Source of the DNA: Oscillibacter sp.
GTDB lineage: Bacteria; Bacillota; Clostridia; Oscillospirales; Oscillospiraceae
Reading direction: 5' to 3'
DNA: 64,000 nt
Assembly (NCBI GenBank): GCA_003539495.1
Contig: DPPB01000031.1
Location: 157,214 to 221,213, forward strand
Of this stretch, positions 49,586 to 57,900 are shown piece by piece (within the stretch, counting starts at the first letter, position 1; each line of letters starts with the position of its first letter). The notes under the pieces were generated by a model. It worked only from the letters and a program-made list of their open reading frames with translations. It did not search any database and was not told where the DNA came from. The position numbers were made by a program, and so were the translations under genes.

Positions 49586-50426
49586 GGTAGTGTCAAGGTT
49601 TATGCGCAAATTTGTTTGCAGGCTCCGGCAGACCTGAAGTCAGCCGGCAATAGAGACGTCGTCCAGAGCCGCCTCCAAGTGCTTCATATTCATGTATTTC
49701 TTGCAGCCCCACTGGGTGCCCACCACATGGCGGAGCCGGGCGCAGACCAGTATCAGGGCGGAATTTCCATCAGGGAATGTCCCCACCACGCGGGTTCTGC
49801 GGCGGATCTCACGGTTCAGCCGCTCGATCACGTTGTTGGTGCGAATGCGCGTCCGGTGCTCGCTGGGAAAATCGCAGTAGGTCAGCATTTCTTCAATGCC
49901 GTCCTCAACCTTCTTGGCGGCCTCCTTCAGCTTCATGGCGCGCAGCTCGGCGACCACGGCCTTTGCCTTCTCACGGGACGCTTTCTTGCTCTCCTGGGCG
50001 TGGATCGCCTTGAGCATTTTTGCCACAATTTTGACCTTGGATTTGGGCACAACAGAGAAAACGTTGCGGTAAAAATGCACCGTGCAGCGCTGGTATTTGG
50101 CGTCCGGGAACACCTCGCCCACGGCCTCCAGCATCCCCATGCACTTGTCACCGACGATGAGCTTTACGCCGTCCAAGCCGCGCCCACGAAGCCATTGGAA
50201 GAAACTGACCCAGCTGGCCTTGTCCTCCTTCATGCCCTCAGCGGCACCCAAAACCTCGCGAAAGCCGTCCTCATTCACGGCAATTGCCACCAAATTCAGC
50301 TGTACAATTTTTTCGGACATAGTTTGCTGTCTCCTTTCAGAATGGTGTGTCGTGACTTCATTCTACCAGAGCCTGCAAGCTATGTCTCCTTTTTTGCTCT
50401 TTTCAATTTGCGCAACTTATTGTACC
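49586..50426 (-). mobile_element. Shortened IS256-family (mutator-type) element
   Basis: The element spans about 840 bases, against about 1.3 kb for full members. Its ends share TGCGCAAATT in inverted orientation (49603-49612 and near 50400-50410 on the other strand), beside GTGTCAAGG and GTACAATAAG. Exact ends and target duplication are not determined. It lies in the 3' end of the integrase remnant. Confidence 0.65.
49640..50320 (-). pseudogene. IS256-family transposase, internally deleted
   Basis: A 226-residue frame with the C-terminal half of a mutator-type transposase: GLDGVKLIVGDKCMGMLEAV (second catalytic Asp), YQRCTVHFYRNVFSVVP, and RTNNVIERLNREIRRRTRVVGTFPDGNSALIL with the catalytic Glu. 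It opens MSEKIVQLNL directly before VAIAVNEDGFREVL, so the first ~170 residues, including the first Asp, are missing while a start and ribosome site (GAAAGGAGACAG) remain. The cleanest reading is an in-frame internal deletion of a full transposase. Confidence 0.8.
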
Positions 50427-50545
50427 TTATCTTTCTCATCATGGCCGCAGCAAATCCGGGCGTACATCGTGCCGATGGACGGAAATGTTCGGGTAAAGTC
50501 CTGCTTTTCGCAAAAACCACTCCTCAGACGGCGGAAAATAAAAAA

Positions 50546-50578
50546 TTACCGTTGTTGATATGGTATCAACAACGGTAA
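50546..50578 (-). terminator. Perfect 15-bp inverted repeat, leftward terminator
   Basis: TTACCGTTGTTGATA-TGG-TATCAACAACGGTAA. On the minus strand the hairpin is followed by TTTTTTATTTT, the form of an intrinsic terminator. It lies exactly at the junction with the modB fragment. Confidence 0.6.
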
Positions 50579-50725
50579 CAGATTTGGCAGATCAACAACG
50601 ACGCACTTGCGCTGAAATGGGTGCTGATCAATATCGCCATTTCCGCGGTGATCCTGCTGATCGTGAATATGCTGGAAAAGAAAAATCTTCTGGCTGCCGG
50701 ACGCGGAAGGAGGGGAGCCGCATGA
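50579..50725 (+). pseudogene. Molybdate ABC permease (modB-like), C-terminal 48 codons
   Basis: From the edge of the 33-bp inverted repeat a frame reads QIWQINNDALALKWVLINIAISAVILLIVNMLE to a TGA that overlaps the next ATG (ATGA). This is the last helix and tail of a ModB-type permease, in its usual order before modC. Everything upstream is lost. Confidence 0.65.
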
Positions 50726-51534
50726 GCCTTCTGGTCGATATTGAAAAGAAGCTGGGCGCCTTCACCCTGCACGCGCAGTTTGAAACCTCCGGCGGGATCA
50801 TGGCGCTGCTCGGCGCCTCCGGCAGCGGCAAGAGCGTCACGCTCAAGTGCATCACCGGGATCATGACACCGGACCGCGGCCGCATCGTGCTGGACGGCAA
50901 GACGCTCTTTGACAGCGAAGCGCGCGTCAACCTGACCCCGCAGCAGCGGCGGGTCGGGTACCTCTTTCAGCAGTATGCGCTGTTTCCGAACATGACCGTC
51001 ATGCAGAATATCCTCTGCGGCGTTCGCTCCGGTACGAAGGCCGAACGCCGCCGGAAGGTGCAGGACAGCCTGCGCCGCTTCCGTCTGGAAGGACTGGAGA
51101 AAAAGTACCGTCTTGCGCCGCTCATGCTGTGGTACATGAAGCACTGCAACTACGAGAAGCTGAAGCCGAAGCTCATCCGGGCCAGCATGCGCCATATCCG
51201 CAACGAAAGCGCGGAGGAGATCGCCTACGCCCGGGATATGTTCGAAACCATCTTCAAGGATTACAAGCAGGAGAAGGATGTGCATATCTCCGGTCTGCTG
51301 GCGGATGTGATGAACCAGACGCCGGTGACGGAGGCGGATTTTGCGGCGCTGGAAGGCAGGATCCTGCTCATCCTGCCCGATCAGGACTTTTTCTCCGGGA
51401 AAATGCAGCAGGATCTCGTTCGCCTGATGCATAGTCCGAAAATCACCTATATTTCCGGCGGCCATTTATCCACCGTGCTGAGGGCGGACGCCTTCGTCCG
51501 GGCGATCCGGGAGTTTTTAAAGGAACTGGGATGA
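50722..51534 (+). pseudogene. Chimera: molybdate ABC ATPase (modC) N-terminus fused to an alpha/beta hydrolase C-terminus
   Basis: Residues 1 to about 130 are ModC-like: MSLLVDIEKKLGAFTLHAQF, Walker A GASGSGKS, MTPDRGRIVLDGKTLFDS, RRVGYLFQQYALFPNMTV (Q-loop). At EKKY the family continues to the LSGGQ signature, but here it passes in frame into RLAPLMLWYMKHCNYEKLKPK and a C-terminal hydrolase segment with ILLILPDQDFFSG and the late His in YISGGHLSTVL. Signature, Walker B and switch of the ATPase are gone, as are the hydrolase's nucleophile and N-terminus. It is a deletion fusion with an open frame and AAGGAGGGG site, likely without function. Confidence 0.75.
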
Positions 51535-51595
51535 GGAAGCCCGCGCGGGTTTTGGAAGAGTTTGCAGAAGAACAGGAAAAAGGCGGAAAACTGTC

Positions 51596-51624
51596 TTGCA
51601 TTTATTTGCAGAAGCTGGTATAAT
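51596..51624 (+). promoter_or_regulatory. Promoter of the riboswitch-led surface operon
   Basis: TTGCAT (51596-51601), 17-base spacer, TGG-TATAAT (51619-51624), an extended -10. Transcription would start about 51631. Confidence 0.8.
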
Positions 51625-51653
51625 TAGTTTGATTATTTGATGAAATATATAAA

Positions 51654-51763
51654 ACGCGCTGCTTTCCGGCTTTCGCCGGAGACGGAATGGGGTGAGAAGC
51701 CCCGCGAGCGGATCACTGTGATGCCGGGAAAACCGGATAAGTCAGATACGTCGGGTCGCGCGT
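51654..51763 (+). promoter_or_regulatory. Cobalamin (B12) riboswitch, short form
   Basis: The conserved core is complete in order: GGAATGGGGTGAGAAGCCCC (51684-51703), GAGCGGATCACTGTGA (51706-51721), AAGTCAGATAC (51739-51749). The closing stem ACGCGC (51654-51659) pairs with GCGCGT (51758-51763). At about 110 bases it lacks the large peripheral arm of the common AdoCbl class and resembles the compact Cbl-II forms. It precedes an intrinsic terminator, so B12 should shut the operon off. Confidence 0.88.
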
Positions 51764-51808
51764 CGGTTCCTGCCCATACCGGGAAGCTGCGATTTTATGA
51801 AACGGAGC

Positions 51809-51843
51809 AACTCCGCACGGCTGGGTGTCGTGCGGAGTTTTTT
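51809..51843 (+). terminator. Riboswitch-controlled terminator
   Basis: AACTCCGCAC (51809-51818) pairs with GTGCGGAGTT (51830-51839), followed by Ts. A competing small hairpin CGGAG-CAA-CTCCG (51803-51815) could act as antiterminator. The 11-base terminator loop may form the kissing contact of the B12 fold. Confidence 0.82.
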
Positions 51844-51919
51844 CGTATCGGGAGCCGTCTTACTTGTCAGCGGGGCGCCTGCCCCTTGTTATATAGCATA
51901 AAATATGAGGTGAATCATC

Positions 51920-54900
51920 ATGAAAAGAGGAATTGCGCTGCTTCTTACGCTTGTGCTGATTCTCGGCACGCTCCCGGCGACGGCCTTTGCCACGGGCGGC
52001 ACGCTCGAGGGCGAGGGAACCAAGGACAGCCCTTACCAGATCAGAGATGCCGAAGACCTGATGGCCTTTGGCGCGCTGGTTGACGAGGGGAAAACCTCCA
52101 TCTGCGGCGAGCTTCTGAGCAGCATCGACCTGACGGGGTATGACTGGGCTGCCATCGGCGGCCTTAAGGATAAGCCGTACAGCGGCACTTTTGATGGTCA
52201 CGGATATACCGTGACGCTGGACATCACCGTCAATGCCGATTGGACGCATAGCTATGTGGGCCTTTTTGATACGCTGGAACGGGCAACCGTCAAAAATGTC
52301 CGTGTGGAGGGAAAGGTCACGGCCGAGGAGGACAGCGGAGACTTGTACCTCTGCTATGGCGGCATTGCGGCTGCGATTGGCGGAAGGAACCGGATCGAAA
52401 ACTGCAGTTCCAATGTGGCGTTTTCCATTGGCGATGCCTCCAATGGCGTGGGCGGCATTGTGGGCTATGTCTACGATACGGACAACGAGATCATTGCCTG
52501 CGCCAACCACGGCGAGATCACCGGCACCTATGAAGAAGGTACAAACGGCTACGGCGGTATTGTTGGCTGGGCAGACTCGGATATCATGCTGGAATATTGC
52601 TACAACTCTGCTGCCATTCATGCGTCCGGGGGGGACGGCGTCGGTTACGCAGGCGGCCTGATCGGCCTTAGCTATGGTACGCCCACAATCGTCGGTTGTT
52701 ATACTTCTGCCTCCACGGATGATAACGATTACCTGAATCCCCAATGGGCCCAGCGCACCGCCGCGATTACCTCCGACTATGCTGCGGGTGATTTCTTCGG
52801 CAGTGCTCCTGAGATCGGCAGCGATCTGGCGCACAACATGACCTACTCCGAGGCAATCGAGGGAGAAAACGGTCTGAATCCCTATGAGTGCGGCGATGGT
52901 CAGCAGATCTTCCGCGCGTGGGACTATTCCAACAGCGTCGAGGATGCCGTGGCGTATCTGAACGGGGATGACTCCTACTACACGGTCTCTGGCGAAATGG
53001 GCGACGGCTGGCCGGTACTGGCATGGGAACTGGAAAAGCCGGCTTCCCAGGATACGCCGCAGGAAAAGGCGCTGGTTTCGGCCCAAAAAGCCTTTGACGA
53101 AGCAAGGGCTGCCGCACTGGACGCGCTGGACAACGGCAAGACCATCGACGGCACGAAATATGTCGGCTACAACACCTATACCTACCGCCAGAATCGTGAC
53201 CATGGCGGCGACTATCAGAACAGCTACTACCGCTACAGCGACGAGAACTGGGAGTTTCTGACGGCGTACTATAATACCGCCAAGAAGGAGCTGAAAGTCG
53301 GCTTTGTCGAGCCGGAGGGCTGGGAGAGCATGGAACCGGAGGCGATCACCGCCGACGGCGAGCGTCAGGCGGCGCTGCTGACCGGAATCGCCGACACCGC
53401 GCTAAAGAACATGGCTGGGGTACTTACCATCAGAGCCGAGAAGGAATTTGCGGGCAAAAAGCTTACGGCGCAGCAGGAGATCTACACGACCTACACAAAG
53501 CAGCTCTACGCGCTCGACACCGACCGCGGGATGCTCTCGGCCGTCTGGCATGAGCTGCCGGGGACGAGGGAAGCCTCTGAGCAGTTGGAAACGATGGCAA
53601 AGGCACTGGAGCAGACGCTGGCAGACGGCCTTGCCGCGCTGGAAGCCACTCGCACGCAGGCAGCGCTGGACGCGGCCAAGGCGGAGTGGAATGCCAAGCT
53701 CCTTGCCGTGCGCGAGAAGTACACCGTGCCGAAGATCGACTCCGGCGTGGCGGACAAGTGGGACGGCACGACGAAGACCCGGCCCGCGGGCAGCGGCACG
53801 AAGGCCGACCCCTACCGGATCGGCACGGGCGCGGAGCTGGCATGGTTTGCCGAAAAGGTCAACGGCGGCAGCGCTTCGGCCTGCGCCGTGCTGACGGCGG
53901 ACATCGACCTGAACCGTCAGGAGTGGACCTCCATCGGCACGAAGAATAAGCCCTACATGGGCACCTTCGACGGCCAGAACCATATCATCCACGGCATCTG
54001 GAGCACCGACGAAAGCAACACCATTCAAGGTCTGTTCGGCTATATCGGCCGGAACTATTCCAACCGCAGCGACTATGGCACGGTGAAAAACGTGAAGGCT
54101 GCCGGACGCATCCGCGCCGTGCAGTCTGCCGGCTCCGGCCTCATCGCGGGTTCCAACGCGGGCGAGATCTACAACTGCGAGGTTTCCGCTTTCCTCGGCA
54201 GCTGGAAGGGCATTTCCGCCATCGGCGGCATTGCGGGCTGCATGACCGGCGGCTCCATCGAAAACTGCCGCACCTACGGCCTTTTCCTGACGACGGATGA
54301 CAGCAAATACAGCGGCAATATGGTCAATTCCATCGGCGGCATCGCCGGCGCAGCCGGGGCCAGTGAGCCCAGCGATGGCTGCCTGATCCGCTACTGCGAG
54401 AACCATATGCGGCTGCGCGGCTACGAGCTGAGTTATCTTGGCGGCAGAGGCAGCAGTATGGGCGGCATCGTCGGCCTGATCTCCGGCATCGCCAAGGTGC
54501 GCGAAAGCGTCAACTACGCGGAGGTGCGCGGCGAGCTCAGGGTCGGCGGTATTCTCGGCTATGTCATTCAGGACAGCAATGCGCAGCTTGACTATGTGAC
54601 CAACTACGGCGATGTGTATGGCGCGTCGGCGTCTAATCCCGATACCCACGGCACCGGCGGCATCGTCGGCTACGCCGACGAGAAGACCACGTTCTGCCTG
54701 CAATACGCCTACAACGCGGGCACGATCTACGGCGAGACCAACCGCAACCAGTATAACGCCGCCTATGAGTATTCCGCGACTGCGCCGATGACCGGTGCGC
54801 TTGTCGGCAACTGGCGCGCGGGCGACGTGCGGCACGCCCAGAGCAGCAGTGCAGACAACACCCTCTGGGGCTATGCCGCGGCGACCGGCACGAACGGCAC

Positions 54901-57900
54901 CGACACCATGCGCGTGGGCGAGATCACCCCGACGGTCAATGTCAAGGGCGGTATGTGGGAGAAGCTCACCGCAACGCGTACCCTTCTGGGCAAACTGATC
55001 CGCGTCAGCGACCGCGACGAAAACTACAAGATCTACGGAACGCAGACCAAGCTCTACAATGACACCGTCATGCAGTGCGTCCGCAAGGTCGAGCTGTGCA
55101 CCACCGCCGAGGAGATCGACGCCGCGCTGGAAGAAGCGGAAAAGACCCTCGCCGAGGTTCCCACGGAGCTGGCGGCCGCCAAGGCCGCGCTGCGCGAGGA
55201 GATGCACGCCTTCGTGGACGGCAATCTCTACGATGCCGAGAATAAACAGACGATCGACGGGCTTCTGGCCGAGGCCGACGCCGCGCTGGATGCGGCGAAG
55301 AAGCTCTCCGACGTGACGGACGTCCGCCAGACCTATCTGGGCAGCGAGAACATCGACGGCAAGCTCAAGGAGCTCGAGACCTACCCCACCAAGGCGGCGA
55401 ATGGCCTTTACAACGAATTTATCTACGGAAAGAAGTATTCTCAGGAGGATGCGGCGGCGCTCCTGCGCGCCTACGAGGGCTGGAGGCTGAAGCTGGATGG
55501 CGCAAAGACGGTCGAAGAGGTCGAGCGTCTCTATGCCGAAGCGCGCAAGGTGCTGACCGAGCTGGTCAAGGGCTTTGCCGAGGGTGACACCGCGCCGGAT
55601 CCGGATCAGGCGGCGCAGGATGCGCTGAAGCTCGCGCGGCAGGAGATCCTCGACGAGCTGGCCGCACTGGAAAAGAAGTACGCAGACGCCCTGACCGGGC
55701 AGGCGGGCGACCTGACCGCGCTTGCCGAGCGGTGGCAGAAGGCCATTCAGGCGGTGCTGGACGAGAGCAAGTCCGACCTGCACACGGCAGCGACGCCCGC
55801 GCTGGATGAGATCACCTCTTATGCCGAGCTGGAAGCGCTGCGGCAGTCCGCCGCGCAGAAGCTGGAGGACGTCTATGAGGCCGCGCAGCGGGAGCTAACG
55901 AACCTCCTTGCCTCCGCGCGCAACGCGGACGCATGGGACGGCGAAACGGTTACCCAGCCTGAGCAGAAGGACGGCGTTTATCAGATCGGTACGCCGGCAG
56001 AGCTTGCCTGGCTCGCAAAGAGCATCAACGACAACACCGTTTCGGCCTCCGCCAAGGCGGTCCTGACCGCGGACATCGACCTCGGCTACTGCGAGTGGAC
56101 GCCCATCGGACAGACGAGCGGCCGCGCCTATCGCGGCAGCCTTGACGGACAGGGCCACACCGTTTCCGGCCTGTACATCAGCAAGGCAGGCTCCGGCTAT
56201 GCCGGCCTGATCGGCCTTGCCTACGGTGGCACGAAGGTTTCCAACCTGACCGTCAGAGGCGAGATCGCGCTCGCGGATGTCGGCAAGGTTTCCGTGGGCG
56301 GTGTGGCCGCGGAAGTTTCCGCCGGCGAATTTGAAAACTGCGTTTCCCACGTGAAGATCACCATCACCGGCCTGACCAACAGCAACGCCAATCTTGGCGG
56401 CTTTACCGGCGTGGCCAGTGCGACCTCCTTCACCGACTGCCGCTTTGAGGGAAGCATCACCTGCCAGTACACCGGCAGCGGCTACCTTGGCCGTGGCTAC
56501 AGCAGCTACAGCGGCGGCGCACTCGGCGGCTTTATCGGCCTTGTCAAGTATACAACACTGGAGCGCTGCGTGAACTCCGGCGACGTCACGGTCAACAAGG
56601 CCTCCGGCGTCGGCGGCATCGCGGGCCGCATCTATGCCAGCGGTGATGACGAAACCAGACTGCACGAGTGCCTGAACACCGGCCACATCTCCAACGACGT
56701 GAATTTTGTCATCGGTACGGGCGAATGGCCTGCCGGCGGCATCGGCGGCATCGTGGGCGTCACGGACGGAGTGGGTGGCGGCAGCCTCCTCATCGACACC
56801 TGCTATAACACCGGCGTGATCTCCGGCGGCATCATCGCCGGCGGCATCCTCGGCGGCGAGAGCGGCAGCTATGGCAAGACCACCTCCACCGGCAGCAAGA
56901 AGCTCGTTGTGAAAAACTGCTACAACGCGGGCGTTCTGGACACCGGCACGAAGGTCGACCACATCGGCACGCTCGCCGGCTTCCCCATTGACGGCAGATA
57001 CTGCGACAACCTCTATGTCCTCTCCGGGACGGCGCGCGCGGCGCTGGGCTGGAAGAGCAGCCAGGGCGACCGCATCTACGCCGTGGATATGCTGACGGCG
57101 GACATCTTCGACGGCCTGATCGAGAGCATTGCCGATCTCAACGGCGGTTATCCCATCTTCCCGTGGCAGCTTCTGCTGGAGAACAACCGCGAAGCGGTGA
57201 TCGCCTATCTGAACGAATATTACCATACGAATGTAGAATCCCTGATCTCCGCCGCGCAGCGCACGGCGCTGGAAGCAATGCTCGGCCAAACGGCGGAGAC
57301 CATCCGCACGGCGGCGGACGCGCAGAGCATCGTGGACGCTTACCATGCGGCGCTGGAGACCATGAACCCGGAGAAGCTGCTGGACGAGGCGCGCGCTGCC
57401 GTGCTCCGGAAGCTGACCGAGGCCTATGAGGCGGCAAAGACGGCCTATCCCGCAATCGAGGCCAGGCTGACCGAACGCTATACGTCCGACTGCGATGCCA
57501 TTACCAAGAGCGCAAACGCCGCGCAGGCGGAGACGGTCGTGGACGGCTTTGCCGCGCACGTCGTCGATCTTCTGGTCGCTGCCGCACAGGGCGCGCCCAT
57601 GAAGGAGCTTGCGGGCAAGGCGGAGGAGATCGAAGCGGCCTACGCCGCACTGACCGAGGCACAGCAGGCGCTGGTGCAGGACTACGCGAAGCTCACGGAC
57701 ATTCAGGCGCTGGCCGCGCTCTATGCAAAGGATCTTGATCTGCTCAAGCAGTGGGCCTCCGAGGACAAGGCAGCCTACCCCGACCTTGAGGAAAAGCTCG
57801 CCGGGCTGAGCGCGCAGGCGCAGGAGAAGCTGGGCAATTGCACCAGGCAGGAAGAGCTTGCGCCCGTTCTCGACGGCTACTGCGCGGATGTCGTCCGGAT

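Noticed and set aside
49274..50578. A single 434-codon plus-strand protein across the integrase and transposase region
   Set aside because: Only the first ~105 codons are integrase; the rest is the reverse strand of the IS256 transposase. It is a composite of a remnant and an insertion.
50546..50578. The perfect inverted repeat as a recombinase or dif-type site
   Set aside because: On the minus strand it is followed by a T-rich tract, which makes an intrinsic terminator the simpler reading.
53402..55783. A 793-codon open frame antisense to the giant surface protein gene (also 55895-57559)
   Set aside because: Leu/Arg/Gly-rich shadow of a repetitive GC-rich gene; no family motif or start signal.
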